From Chelydra serpentina (lineage: Eukaryota; Chordata; Testudines; Chelydridae), in contig JBAIAC010000003.1 of NCBI GenBank assembly GCA_037349315.1, forward strand, positions 16,554,501 to 16,618,500: 64,000 nt of DNA, given 5' to 3'. Within the stretch, counting starts at the first letter, position 1, and each line of letters starts with the position of its first letter. This document shows, one piece after another, positions 10,809 through 22,571 of this stretch. The notes beneath the pieces were generated by a model. It was not told where the DNA came from and searched no databases. It was given only the letters and a program-made list of their open reading frames with translations. The translations under genes were made by a program, and so were the position numbers.

Positions 10809-11806
10809 ATGGCGGCACTGGGACATGTTGATACAGTGGAACACCAGTTCTGGGGCCGGGAAACAAGCACAGACTGCATAGTGATGGGACTGCATAGTGT
10901 TGCAGGCTGGGATGATTCCCGGTGGCTGCAAAACTTTTGCATGTGTATGGGCACTTTCATGGAACTTTGTGAGTTGCTTTCCCCTGCCCTGAAGCGCAGG
11001 AATACCAAGATGAAAGCAGCCCTGACAGTTGAGAAGCGAGTGGCAATAGCCCTGTGGAAGCTTGCAATGCCAGACAGCTACCGGTCAATTGGGAATCAAT
11101 TTGAAGCGGGTAAATCTACCATGGGTGCTGCTGTGATCCAAGTAGCCAAGGTGATCACTAACCTTCTGCTATCAAGGGCTGTGACTCTGGGAAATGTGCA
11201 GGTCACAGTGGATGGCTTTGCTGCAATGGGGTTCCCTAACTGCAGTGGGGCAATAGACGGAACCCATATACCTATCTTGGCACCGGACCACCTTGCCAAA
11301 GAGCACATAAACTGCAAGGGGTACTTCTGAATGGTGTTACAAGCATTGGTAGGTGTTTCACTGACATCAACATGGGATGGGCGGGAAAGGTGCATGACGC
11401 ATCTCTAGGAACTCCGATCTCTTCTGAAAGCTGCAAGAAGGAGCTTTCTTCCCAGACTGGAAAATAACCATTGGTGACACTGAAATGCCAATAGTTATCC
11501 TTGGGAGACCCAGCCTACCCCTTGCTCCCAGGGCTCAGGAAGCCATACACAGGCTGCCTGGATAGTAGTAAGGAGCAGTTCAACTATAGGCTGAGCAAGT
11601 GCAGAATGGTGGTAGAATGTGCCTTTGGCCTTCTGAAGGGTTGCTGGCGCAGTTTGCTGAGTAGGTTAGACCTCAGTGAAAGCAATATTCCCATTGTTGT
11701 TTCTGCTTGCTGTGTGCTCCATAATATCTGTGAGAGCACAGGGGAGCCATTTCTAGCAGAATGGGGGGCGGGGAGTCAAGGCAGATCAGCTGGTGGCCAA
11801 TTATGA
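10809..11806 (+). pseudogene. Harbinger DDE transposase, broken
   Basis: The first open part (10809-11330, 173 codons) contains the first catalytic-Asp block FPNCSGAIDGTHIPI, preceded by the VEKRVAIALWKLA and YRSIGNQFEAGKST segments typical of HARBI1-like transposases. It stops at 11328-11330. The second open part (11501-11806) contains GDPAYPLLPGL, with the second Asp, and RMVVECAFGLLKGCWR, with the catalytic Glu. Between them the frame is lost. An intact transposase of this type would cut and paste DNA at TAA/TTA-like targets; this copy cannot. Confidence 0.8.
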
Positions 11807-12098
11807 TCAGCCAGACACCAGGGCAATTAGAAGAGCACATCGAGGCGCTTTGCGCATCAGAGAAGCTTTGAAAAACAGTTTTTTGTGTCATGTATGTGTT
11901 TGTCATTGATGCAAAACCACCCCCCTCAGTGAATGTACTTCCCTGTAAACCAATCCCTGCTCCCACCACAGCTCATAAAACTCCTGCGATCACAAGCACC
12001 GCTGAATAGTAAAGGAAGCCTGCACAAAGGGTCGGATCACACAGGGGGGAAGGAGGCATGGACAAGGCCACATTGCTTATTGTAGCCACATAGATAAA

Positions 12099-14084
12099 TC
12101 AAAGCTGTTTGAATGACAGCCTTCTGCTGCTTGAACCATCCCCTGGAGTTGAGTGGCTGGGTGCCCAGAGCCTCCCCGACCCTGAGTTCTTGGACATCTG
12201 GGTGAGGAGGATACTGAACTTGGCGAGGAGGGCAGGGGGTTCATCAGTGGCTGCAACGGGACTCTGTAGTCCAGCTGCCTTTCCTGCATCTCCACCAGCC
12301 GCCATCATGTCTGTTTGCTCCCCCATTAGCCTCAACATCTCGTCCTGCGTGTTCTGATCACGCTCACTGCATACTTTCCTGGCCTCTGCCACCGAATGCC
12401 TCCATGCATTCAGCTGGGCCCTATCAGTGCGGGAAGATTGCACGAGAGCTGCAAACATGTCATCACGATGTTTTCACCTTCTAATCTGCGATAACCTCAT
12501 GGCTGGAGGTGATGCAGGGAGCATAGACACATTTTCAGCTGCAGGGGGGAAGGAGCAAGGGTAGACTTTACAGACGATACACTGTGGAGATACATTGTTG
12601 AGAACAAAAGGTTGAGTCTTTTACAGTACTTCACAGCAGACAGCACATCTGTTTTAGGTACAAGGTCGCATTTTGCCTTTTATATTGAGCGCCTACCAGT
12701 ATGGTGACACATCACACATGGCTGGGCACAGAATTTGGTTTGCAGGAAGCAATGGTAAGCAAAAGGGTGGGTGGAGTTTTCTGTTTCAGCACTGATAACA
12801 TGTGGAATGGTTGGTTGCAAACTGCAGAGCCCTCCTTCCCCATATCAAACGATGCTGGTTGTGTTTGCAGTTGAAAAGGAGGGGCTGCAGTTTTGGGGTG
12901 GACGGGCACAGCATGCACTGTCAGAGTGGGACGCCCTGCCCCACACACACAGCAAGTGCAAACAGCCCAGCATACCAGGAGTCACAATGTGCCGGGGATC
13001 AGCACACAGAGGGGATTACTCTTCCCTTATTAAACTTCCTCTAGTTCAACCAGGTGGCCATGAGTGATATTAGTCTCCTGAGGTTAAGACAGCAAGATAA
13101 AGAGAGTATGCTGCAGGAATGTGTCCAAAACCAAGGATCCTTTGCTGCCATGCTTTGTGCTGCAACAATTTCAGACTACTTGCTACTGGCTTGGCGTGGT
13201 AAAATGTCCTACCCGTGGAGGATGTAATAAGGCAGCCCTACCCAGAAACCTTCTGCAAAGGCTTTCAGAGTACCCCCAGGAGAGCTTCATGGAGATGTCC
13301 CTGGAAGATTCCTGCTCCATCCCCAGACACGTTAACAGACTTTTCCAGTAGCTGTACTGGCCGCGAATGCATCCCAAGTCTTCGGGGCAAATCAAACATT
13401 AAACACAATTGCTTTTAACCCCTGTAGTGTAGTTACAAATGTGCACTCACCAGAGGTGCCTTCTCTGCCTTCAGGGTCCAGGAACAATACTCCCTGGGAG
13501 GGTATTGGCTCCTTGGTGAGGAAAAGGTCCTGGCTGATGGGGAGAATGGAATCTCCTCTTGCCTGCTGCACATTCTCCTCCTCCTCCTCCACATCCACAA
13601 AATCCTCATCCATGTTGTGTGAGGTTGCCACCTTGCAGGTGTCCATGAACTGTGTTGGGGTACTGATAAGGTCCCCCCCTAGAATGGCATGCAGCTGATC
13701 ATAGAAGCGGCATGTCTGGGACTGACCCAGAGAGACTGTTTGCCTCCTTTGTCTTTTGGTAGGCTTGCCTGAGCTACTTAATTTTCACATGGCACTGCTG
13801 TGCATCCCTGGTGTAGCCTCTCTCCACCATGCCCTGTGCGATTTTGGCATAGATATATAAGCATTTCTTCTGTGGAGTTTGGCCTGCACAGATACTTCTC
13901 CCCACACAGCAATCAGATCGAGCGTCTTCTGTTTGCTCCATGCAAATTCTGGGACTCCATGGTCACCTGTGCTGATGAGCTCGCCATGCTGACCAAACAG
14001 GAAATAAAATTCAAAAGTTCCCAGGGCTTTTCCTGTGTACCTGCCTAGTGCATCAGAGTTGAACATGCTGTCCAGAGCGGTCAC
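12099..14084 (-). pseudogene. Harbinger Myb/SANT-like accessory protein, broken
   Basis: Reading from high to low coordinates, 13785-14084 includes FAWSKQKTLDLIAVWGEVSV, the start of the Myb/SANT-like DNA-binding domain. 13392-13646 holds an acidic run and ISQDLFL, and 12099-12458 holds SSRTDRAQLNAWRHSVAEAR and MLRLMGEQTDMM, the C-terminal part. Frameshifts separate the pieces. In PIF/Harbinger elements this protein binds DNA and carries the transposase to the nucleus. Confidence 0.72.
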
Positions 14085-14301
14085 ATAGGAGCACTCTGGG
14101 ATAGCTCCCGGAGGCCAATACCATCAAATTGCATAGCAAGGTCAATTTTAGCGCTACTCCCCTCGTCAGGGAGGAGTTCAGCAGTTGATTTTAAGAGCCC
14201 TTTAGGTCGGTGAAACAGGGTTGGTTGTGTAGACGCATTCATTATAAAATCAATCTAACGAGACTAAATTCGACCTAATCTCATGGTGTAGACCAGGCCC
14301 A

Positions 14302-14963
14302 TGTTTAATAATGTTCTTACTTCACAGACATGGGTTTTACAGGGACGCAGATATTGTCTCCACATAGCTGTACGCATTGTGGCCTTCTGCCATCAGCTCC
14401 ACAGTTACAGAAGATCTGACAGGCACAGGAGTCCATTTGGTTTTGTGCAGGAGCAGGATGCAGAGAACCTTTGAGCTTGTGGATCTCCTCCTGCCCTAGC
14501 AACCAGAGTTTCTTTGGAGTGTGTCAGCGATAGACATTTAACAGAGGTCCCAATCCACAGGCTAAATCAGCTGTATGAGAAGGAGGGGGGCAGCAAACAC
14601 AGATAACAGAATCTGCAGCAGTGACCCCGGATCAGTGCCATGGGGGGAGCTAAGCTTTAGGTGCTTAGCACTTGCCAGCATCTGCTCCTCAGCAGGGCTC
14701 TGTAACAAAGAGCTGGAATGCTCTGGGAAACTACAGTAAATAGATCTAAGACAGCGAGCTCAGTCCCCAGCCTAGCCTGCATCTCTTCCCCCTAGTCTCC
14801 TCACTCTTTAGTCCCATTCAGTCCCTTCAGCTGTCTGGCAGACCTTCTCCTTACTCCACAGCAGCTTGTTGTTTGCCCTTCTCCACCTACGTTGTCCAAG
14901 AAGAGGAAGCACATATGGTGCCACTAATGCCTTCTCCTCCACTGCAGGGAATGCTGCTGTGTT
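14302..14963. other. Interval between Harbinger and CR1; small Cys-rich frame
   Basis: A 61-codon minus-strand frame (14317-14502) is rich in cysteine (CACQIFCNCG..., CVQLCGDNIC) and ends at a site that fits a splice donor (GAA|GTAAGA, about 14323). I do not recognise its family and no acceptor is decisive. The rest, 14503-14963, holds nothing recognisable. Confidence 0.3.
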
Positions 14964-16340
14964 TATAGAATCAGAGAATCTCAGGGTTGGAAGGGACCTC
15001 AGGAGGTATCTACTCCAACCCCCTGCTCAAAGCAGGACCAGCATCAACTAGATCATCCCAGCCAGGGCTTTGTCAAGCCTGATCTTAAAAACCTTCCCTG
15101 ATCACCACAAGTTTTCAAATATAATGGCCAATGGCTCTGCAATCACATCAGCCAACTCCCTCAGTACCATCAGATGCATTGCATCCGGACCCATGGACTT
15201 GTGCTCATGCAGCTTTTCTAAATAGTCCTGAACCTGTTCTTTCACCACAGAGGGCTGCTCACCTCCTCCCCATACTGTGCTGCACAGTGCAACAGTCTGG
15301 GAGCTGGCCTTGTCTGTGAAGACAGAGGCAAAAATAAGCATTGAGTACTTCAGTTTTTTCCATGTCATCTGTCACTAGGTTCTCTCCCCCATTCAGTAAG
15401 GGTCCCACACTTTCCCTGACCACCTTCTTGTTGCTAACATATCTGTAGAAGCCCTTCTTGTAACCCTTCACATCCCTTGCTAGCTGCAACTCCAAGTTTG
15501 ATTTGACCTTCCTGTGTACACCCCTGCATGCTTGAGAAGTATTGTTATAATCCTCCCTAGTCATTTGTCCAAGCTTCCACTTCTTGTAAGCTTCCTTTTT
15601 GAGTTTAAGCTCACTGAAGATTTTCATTGTTAAGCCAAGCTGGTCGTCTGCCATATTTGGATTGGTTTCTTCCTGTGCCCTCAATAAGTCTTCTTCAAAA
15701 TACAGCCAGCTCTCCTGGACCCCTTGCCGTCTCATATTCGCCTCACAGGGGATCCTGCCAATCAGCTCCCTAAGGGAGTCTAAGTCTGCTTTTCTGAAGT
15801 CCAGGTTCCGTATTTTGCTGCTCTCCCTTCTTCCTTGTGTCAGGATCCTGAACTCGACCATCTCATGGTCAGTGCTGACCAGGTTGCCACCCATTTCTAC
15901 TTCCCCTACCAATTCTTCCCTGTTTGTGAGCAGCAGGTCAAGAGGAGCACGACCCCTGGTTGATTCCTCCAGTAGTTGCACCAGGAAGTTGTCCCCAACA
16001 CTCTCCAGAAACTTCCTGAATGGTCTCTGCACTGCTGTATTGCTCTCCCAGCAAATGTCAGGGTGATTGAAGTCCCCCATGAGAACCAGGGCCTGTGATC
16101 TGGAAACTTCTGTTAGTTGTCCAAAAAAAAGCCTCGTCTACCTCATCCTCCTGGTCTGGTGATCTATAGCACACGCCCATCACGACATCACCCTTGTTGC
16201 TCTCACCCCTAAACCTAACCCAAAGACTCTCAACAGGCTTTTCTCCAGTTTCATATAGGAGCTCTGAGCAATCATACCGCCCTCTTACATAGTCCTCTGC
16301 CATTTCTCCCGCAGGTGGGTTGGCTTGGTGTTGACCCAAC
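14964..16340 (-). mobile_element. CR1 LINE with internal deletion (endonuclease kept, RT lost)
   Basis: The CR1 3' tail (14964-15091) is joined directly to the linker and endonuclease part (15092-16340), leaving out most of the reverse transcriptase. The 15259-16080 frame (273 codons) contains the endonuclease motifs [11 protein letters not shown] and STDHEMVEF, then the basic linker. 16058-16339 continues upstream with [16 protein letters not shown] after a frameshift. It is non-functional. Confidence 0.82.
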
Positions 16341-16365
16341 TAAACCCATCCGAGCCTCAGCTGAT

Positions 16366-17002
16366 CATAGAATCATAGAATCTCAGGGTTCGAAGAGACC
16401 TCAGGAGGTCATCTAGTCCAACCCCCTGCTCAAAGCAGGACCAACACCAACTACATCATCCCAGCCAGGGCTTTGTCAAGCCTGACCTTAAAAACCTCTA
16501 AGGAAGGAGATTCCACCACCTCCCTAGGTAACCCATTCCAGTGCTTCACCATCCTACTAGTGAAAAAGTTTTTTCTAATATCCAACCTAAACCTCCCCCA
16601 CTGCAACTTGAGACCATTACTCCTTGTTCTGTCATCTTCTACCACTGAGAACAGTCTAGATCCATCCTCTTTGGAACCCCCTTTCAGGGAGTTGAAAGCA
16701 GCTATCAAATCCCCCCTCATTCTTCTCTTCTGCAGGCTAAACAATCCCAGTTCCCTCAGCCTCTCCTCATAAGTCATGTGCTCCAGCCCCCTAATCATTT
16801 TGGTTGCCGTCCGCTGGACTCTTTCCAATTTATCCACATCCTTCTTGTAGTGTGGGGCCCAAAACTGGACACAGTACTCCAAATGAGGCCTCACCAGTGC
16901 CGAATAGAGGGGAATAATCACGTCCCTCGATCTGCTGGAAATGCCCCTACTTATACAGCCCAAAATGCCATTAGCCTTCTTGGCAACAAGGGCACACTTG
17001 TT
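16366..17002 (-). mobile_element. CR1 LINE 3' fragment (RT C-terminus)
   Basis: This 5'-truncated copy starts at the CR1 tail (CATAGAATCATAGAATC on plus). It encodes the last part of ORF2 in frame 16451-17086 (for example [20 protein letters not shown] and [11 protein letters not shown]). The coding match ends near 17002. It lies directly beside the previous CR1. Confidence 0.85.
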
Positions 17003-17325
17003 GATGGCTGAAAGCTCCTGCGTTCTGGCCCCTTCTCCAGTTCTCCAACATTTCCTCTGAGATTTCCCCCTTTCTGACCTTGGCATGTGGCTGAGATGCC
17101 CTCCTTACCCTGACAGACATTAAGGACCCTCCCTCACCACCACTAGCAAAGTTTCAGAGGGAGCTGGGGAAGGAATGCAGGAATGAATCACTGAACAGCA
17201 GACAGGGGAAGAGGAGAAGGGGGAAGGAATTGCAGCAGTAGGAGAAAAGCTCAGTCTGTGTATGAGGAACTGGTGGTGGGGAACTGAAGACATGGTATGG
17301 GGAAAGTGGAGAGAACTGAGAGCAG
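17003..17325. repeat. Purine-rich minisatellite, left part
   Basis: From about 17150 the sequence is almost all G and A, with irregular units around GGGGAACTGA and GACTGG. It continues beyond the inserted LTR at 17844-18165. No gene is seen. Confidence 0.5.
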
Positions 17326-17838
17326 TGTCACGGAGTATAGGGGAGTCCGGCCCTGCACCCTTCTTCCCCGGATTCACTGGGAGTCTCAGCCAGCCAGTAG
17401 AACAGAAGGTGTATTAGAGATGCCAGGAACACAGTCCAACCAGAGCTTGTCAGTACATCCAGGACCCCTCAGTCGGGTCCTTCCGGGGGGCAGGGAACTT
17501 AGACCCCAGCCTGGGGGCTCCCTGCATTTCGCCCCACCGCTCCAAATGGGGCAGGGAGGCCAGACCCTGTCTGCCCCCCTCCCCTCCTCTTCCCAAGCCA
17601 GCTCCAAACTGAAAACACACAGACAAAAACTCCAGGAGGCTCTTCCCCTCCCCCCGGGGCTCCTCCTCTCGCCTTTTGTCCGTTCTCCCAGCCAAAGGTG
17701 TCACCTCCCAACCCCCGTCCTGGCTCATGTTACAGCCCCAGGTAAAGTCTCCCTTTCCTAATGCAATGCCGCAGGTCCCAGGGAACCTCCCCCACAAACC
17801 TCCCAGGTTGAATCCACCTCACTCTCTACTCCATCACA
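17326..17838. mobile_element. Solo LTR, 513 bp, 5-bp target duplication
   Basis: The element begins TGTCACGGAG and ends CCATCACA, so it has the TG...CA ends of LTRs. Both sides carry AGCAG (17321-17325 and 17839-17843), a 5-bp target-site duplication. No internal retroelement sequence is attached, so it is a solo LTR. The interior is C-rich on plus. It split a purine-rich minisatellite. Confidence 0.85.
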
Positions 17839-18165
17839 AGCAGTGATTGAGAAGGGGAGAGGGAACTGAGGGACTGGCAAAGGAGGAGGCAGAGAGGAGT
17901 GGTGGAAGATGGAGAGTTTTGGAATTAGTGGTGATACACTAATGGATTTGGATGTGATGGAAATGTGAGGGACTGGAAGGGTAAGAACTTGGTGGGGGAG
18001 GGGAACTACAGGATTTGGAAAGAAGGACTGGGGGGGCAGGAGAGACTAGTATTAGGGTGGAGGGAACTGAAGGACTGGTAAGGGAGGAGAATTGAGAGAA
18101 TGGATTGAAGAGAATGGGAGGATAAGTGGACCAACTGAAGAAGGGAGACCTGAAGCATAGTGAGT
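17839..18165. repeat. Purine-rich minisatellite, right part
   Basis: This continues the G/A-rich tract, with degenerate units such as GGGAACTGAAGGACTGGTA. The array is imperfect, with unit length varying between roughly 40 and 60 bp by eye. Confidence 0.5.
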
Positions 18166-18220
18166 CCCTCAGTTCCTTCTAATTAAAAACAGATTTATAA
18201 AACTATTAGGTGGACATATG

Positions 18221-18380
18221 ACATGACAATGACAACACAACATGGCTTTGGCAAAGGAAAATCATGTCTTACTTATCTTTTCAAATTCTTTAAATGTCTA
18301 CTATAGAGCAGATAAGGGAGAACTAGTTGACAATTTCTTTGGAGTTTCAAAAACCTTTGCCAAAATCATTCTTAAGAGGC
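18221..18380 (+). mobile_element. LINE (CR1/L3-like) reverse transcriptase relic
   Basis: Broken frames give HGFGKGKSCLTYLF and then, after stops, a match to the segment that normally reads DxxKAFDKVPH. It is a short, old fragment of a CR1-group reverse transcriptase. Confidence 0.5.
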
Positions 18381-19146
18381 TATCAAGGAAACGAAGACGT
18401 CATGCGGTGAAAGGGAAAGTTTTGCCATGAATCAGAAGTTGGCTGAGGCAGAAAGCAAAGCGTAGGAAGAAACTGACGATTTTCATTGTGGGGAAAGTTT
18501 ACAGGTGGGGTGTCATTATGCCTGGCATGATTTACAATATGTATTGCTTCCTTCAATGTTAGGTGGGGACTCACCTCTCCTGTGGGGACATGGTAACTGT
18601 TTGGATGGAACCACGACAGTTCCATAAGGCTCTGTGGGCCAGGATTGTTCTTGGGCAGCCCACTCTGTCAGCAGATTGATGGCACAGAACACTCATTTGT
18701 CCTCAGCTGTTGATAGCGTGGCCACTAGGAACTCTCTTCCTCCTTTAGCCTCACAGGTCACCTTGGCTCCAATTTGATTTCTCATGACAGATTTTTTGGA
18801 AATCTTTTATGCCATATGTGTGACAGCAGCGGAGAAATTGTTTTTTGCCTCCCTAGAGCATCCATAAAATCTCAGGCTTTAGATTTACTTTGAGAGATGA
18901 GTATCTTGGTTATTCCAAGCTACCTCCTATTTGGTGTTATTTGAGAACCTCTTACTATGAGGAATTGTGGGTATTAGTAAAATTTCTTGGATGTGATCAG
19001 TCATCTGCCCATGTATGAGGAGAGTATGTTCTTGAGGGGACAAACTACTTATTTTCTTGTGTTTTAGCCAGTATCACTGCTGAGAAATGGGAAGACCTTC
19101 AGATAGAACAATTTCCTTCTTGACTGGTGAAGATGTGTGAGGAAAC

Positions 19147-19182
<36 letters not shown>

Positions 19183-19387
19183 CACTTCCTTAAAGGAGGC
19201 CAGGTAGCCTGTTTCTCTTAAAGAAGCATATGGCCAACCTTCTTTAAAAAGTAATTATACTTCATATTGACAATTTTAACAACTCTGGCCATGTATCAAA
19301 TTTTGCACTTTGAGTCAAAATTTCTGTAAAGGTAGTGGCAAGCTCCCTCAGATCCTTTATCTTTGTTTATCTAGTTATTGACTTGGT
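18381..19387. other. No feature recognised; (TG)n microsatellite inside
   Basis: The only distinct element is a (TG)n run at about 19151-19180. Open frames here are short and show no domain. Confidence 0.5.
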
Positions 19388-19560
19388 ATCATAGAATATC
19401 AGGGTTGGAAGGGACCTTAGTAGGTCATCTAGTCCAACCCCCTGCTCAAAGCAGGACCAATCCCCAATTTTTGCCCCAGATCCCCACATGGCCCCCTCAA
19501 GGATTGAACTCACAACCCTGGGTTTAGCAGGCCAATGCTCAAACCACTGAGCTATCCCTC
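19388..19560 (-). repeat. tRNA-headed SINE with CR1-like tail
   Basis: Read on minus it starts GAGGGATAGCTCAGTGGTTT, with the A box of a tRNA-type promoter (TAGCTCAGTGG) and a B-box-like GAGTTCAATCC. It ends in a CR1-type 3' tail (AGGGTTGGAAGG... on plus). This fits the tRNA-derived SINEs known from cryptodiran turtles, which are mobilised by CR1. Other copies are at 30823-34774 (split), 52455-52637 and 61011-61184. Confidence 0.85.
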
Positions 19561-19570
19561 AACGTATGAC

Positions 19571-19745
19571 ACAGACCGTTCTGTTGGCACTGATGGGTGA
19601 CGTCTCCCTGACAGTGGCTGAAGACCAGGTGTTCGTAATGGTATTACCGATCTGTCATCTGCCTTTGATACTACTGACCATGATAAACGGACTCATACAC
19701 ACATCAGAGTAGGGGTGGATGGGATTGCTCTTAGGTCATTCTGTT
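19571..19745 (+). mobile_element. L2-like LINE relic, left piece
   Basis: A broken frame gives DLSSAFDTTDHDK, the L2-type version of the RT motif that carries the first catalytic aspartate. It is interrupted at 19746 by a CR1 and continues at 21110. Confidence 0.55.
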
Positions 19746-21109
19746 CATAGAATCATAGAATCATAGAATCATATCATAGAATCTCAGGGTTGGAAGGGAC
19801 CTCAGGAGGTCATCTAGTCCAACCCCCTGCTCAAAGCAGGACCAACCCCAACTAGATCATCCCAGCCAGGGCTTTGTCAAGCCTGACCTTAAAAACCTCT
19901 AAGGAAGGAGATTCCACCACCTCCCTAGGTAACCCATTCCAGTGCTTCACCACCCTACTAGTGAAAAAGTTTTTCCTAATATCCAACCTAAACCTCCCCC
20001 TCTGCAACTTGAGACCATTACTCCTTGTTCTGTCATCTTCTACCACTGAGAACAGTCTAGATCCATCCTCTTTGGAACCCCCTTTTAGGTAGTTGAAAGC
20101 AGCTATCAAATCCCCCCTCACTCTTCTCTTCTGCAGGCTAAACAATCTCAGTTCCCTCAGCCTCTCCTCATAAGTCATGTGCTCCAGCCCCCTAATCATT
20201 TTTGTTGCCCTCCGTTGGACTCTTTCCAATTTATCCACATCCTTTTTGTAGTGTGGGGCCCAAAACTGGACACAGTACTCCAAATGAGGCCTCACCAGTG
20301 CCGAATAGAGGGGAATAATCACGTCCCTCGATCTGCTGGAAATGCCCCTACTTATACAGCCCAAAATGCCGTTAGCCTTCTTGGCAACAAGGGCACACTG
20401 TTGACTCATATTCAGCTTTTCGTCCACTGTAACCCCTAGGTCCTTTTCTGCAGAACTGCTGCCCAGCCATTCGGTCCCTAGTCTGTAGCAGTGCATGGGA
20501 TTCTTCCGTCCTAAGTGCAGGACTCTGCACTTGTCCTTGTTGAACCTCATCAGATTTCTTTTGGCCCAATCCTCTAATTTGTCTAGGTCCCTCTGTATCC
20601 TATCCCTACCCTCCAGCGTATCAACCACTCCTCCCAGTTTAGTGTCATCTGCAAACTTGCTAAGGGTGCAGTCCACACCATCCTCCAGGTCGTTGATGAA
20701 GATATTGAACAAAACCGGCCCCAGCACCGACCCTTGGGGCACTCCACTTGATACCGGCTGCCAACTAGACATGGAGCCATTGATCACTACCCGTTGAGCA
20801 CGACCATCCAGCCAGTTTTCTATCCACCTTACCGTCCATTCATCCAGCCCATACTTCTTTAACTTGCTGGCAAGAACGCTGTGCGAGACTGTATCAAAAG
20901 CTTTGCTAAAGTCAAGAAATAGCACATCCACTGCTTTCCCCTCATCCACAGAGCCAGTTATCTCATCATAGAAGGCAATTAGGTTAGTCAGGCATGACTT
21001 GCCCTTGGTGAATCCATGCTGACTGTTCCTGATCACTTTCCCCTCCTTTAAGTGGTTCAAAATTGATTCCTTGAGGACCTGTTCCATGATTTTTCCAGGT
21101 GTTCCTACC
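19746..21109 (-). mobile_element. CR1 LINE, 5'-truncated, RT frame open
   Basis: The CR1 tail is at 19746-19790 (repeated ATAGAATCAT on plus). The minus strand holds a 411-codon open frame (19852-21087) from [13 protein letters not shown] to the end of ORF2. It includes [39 protein letters not shown] and the catalytic FADD. The endonuclease is missing, so it cannot move by itself. Its sequence is nearly the same as the copies at 30864 and 49777, so it is young. It sits inside an L2 relic. Confidence 0.9.
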
Positions 21110-21690
21110 TTGCTGAGGGATCCTAGAGGGTGATGTGGGTCAATTGCTACTCTGCCCTCTGGGCCCCATCATGCCACCCCTGTTTAATGCATGCATGAAA
21201 CTGTTGGGCAGATTAGTGAGGAGATCTGAGCTTTGTCTCCATTTTACCTGACCCAGCCAGAAGGGTTAATTGTGCTGGGGCATGGATGAGGGAAAACTGG
21301 CTAAGACTCAGTTGAGATACTATTGAGGTGATACTGGTTGGTTATGGAAAAGCAAAAGGAATATTGCCCTTCTTGGTCAGGGTGGGTGCTGACCTTTCGT
21401 TGACTGGTTTTCCAAGCTGGGGATTTGGTTAAACTCCTAAGTACTGCTACTAATGAATCAGGCAGCAGCACCTGTAGGTTAGGTTTTTGTTGTTTGTAAA
21501 TTAATACAAACAGTTAGGAGGCTGAGACAATTTCATTCTGATGTGGACCTTACAATTATCATCTGTGTCTTTGTCTCCTCAAAACTAGACTACAGTAATG
21601 TACTCTACATGGGGCTATCTCCTAAATATGTCTCGAATCTGTTAGCAGCATTTCTTTTCATGACTCCATTTATCCTGTGGTATGTGATCT
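21110..21690 (+). mobile_element. L2-like LINE relic, right piece
   Basis: This continues the L2-like relic after the CR1 insertion. Around 21585-21620 the sequence reads as a degraded version of the RLDYCNALYMGLP segment seen in L2-type ORF2 C-termini. No intact frame remains. Confidence 0.5.
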
Positions 21691-22449
21691 GTACTAGGCT
21701 TCCAGGTTAACATCCAAGATGTTGGTTTTGACCTACAATTAGTATGCACATTTCATGTACAATTATACATATTCACATGCAGTTTAGACAATTTTCATGC
21801 ATTCATTACGTAATTCACCACTACTACTCCTCAGGCCCAGGTTCACAAAAGGTACTTATGCAGCTAAGTCCCATTGAAATCAATGGGCTTTAACCTTTTT
21901 CACAATTATGATTTTGCACAAACTGTGTCCTGCCTATTCTTTTTTCTGGCAGTGTTAACATGTTCAAATAAGCCCAGTTTACCAAGCAACCCAGAGTGCT
22001 CTGTATCCCTGTAGAGACTGATCTGTCCCTATTGTTATTTATCACACTACCAATTACTGGGTCATTTAAAAATGCTGGAAGAGTGGCTATGCCCCTCCTC
22101 TCATCCCTAAGCTGCTCTCAGCTGGGCACTCAGCAGCAGATTCACAGAGCCTTAGGTGCTTAAATCCCACTTTAGATGCCTAAGTCTGACATTTAGGTGC
22201 CACTGGCAGTCACAGAATCCCTGCTCAGCAGCCATCTAACCCTGAGGCACCTAACTTCCCAGCCAAGCCCCTGCATTTTCATTGTAAAAGGCCCCTGGGC
22301 ACCTAAGTTGCTGCCTTTGGGCATGTGTACTATTGCCTCAGGCAGGAGCCTGGATACCTAACACCCAGCAGGATTCTCCAACTAGACATGGCCCTGCCTA
22401 GCTTCTCTATGAGGCCTGGCCTGGCAGGTGTGCTCAGAACATGCTTAAC
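21691..22449. other. Sequence with TTAGGTGCCTAA-like repeats
   Basis: At about 22138-22290 there are several short TTAGGTGC/GCACCTAA blocks. Similar blocks occur at 26125-26360 on the other side of the Penelope and LTR complex. I cannot assign the family. The remainder shows nothing. Confidence 0.3.
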
Positions 22450-22571
22450 TCCACATACTTTGGCCCTCTGTCATGTACGTTGGCCAAACCGGTCTGTCTC
22501 CACTCAAAAGGATAAATGGACAAAAATCAGACATCAAGAATAGAAACAGTCAAAAAACAGCAGGACACTTC
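22450..22571 (+). mobile_element. Penelope-like element, GIY-YIG region, left piece
   Basis: The frame 22473-22571 reads MYVGQTGLSPLKRINGQKSD and on to KTAGHF. It matches the GIY-YIG endonuclease part of Penelope-like retroelements (YVGQTG core). The frame is interrupted exactly at 22571 by the palindromic LTR element and resumes at 25371. Confidence 0.72.
22567..22571. other. Target-site duplication, left (ACTTC)
   Basis: ACTTC here is repeated at 25366-25370. Removing 22572-25370 restores an uninterrupted Penelope frame reading AGHF then NLPGQSG, which confirms the insertion borders. Confidence 0.9.

Larger units (their letters stand above)
10267..14301 (+). mobile_element. PIF/Harbinger transposon relic with both genes
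   Basis: The ends carry imperfect inverted repeats with a GTCTACAC core (10273-10280 on the plus strand; GTGTAGAC near 14287-14294). Inside are two convergent relic genes: the transposase (plus, about 10809-11806) and the Myb/SANT-like accessory protein (minus, about 12099-14084). This two-gene layout is normal for PIF/Harbinger elements. Both genes are broken by frameshifts and stops, so the element is dead. It lies in the 18 kb SRCR intron. Confidence 0.8.

Noticed and set aside
19501..19560. tRNA gene
   Set aside because: The A- and B-box-like sequence belongs to the head of a SINE; it lacks a complete cloverleaf and is repeated at four loci with the same tail.
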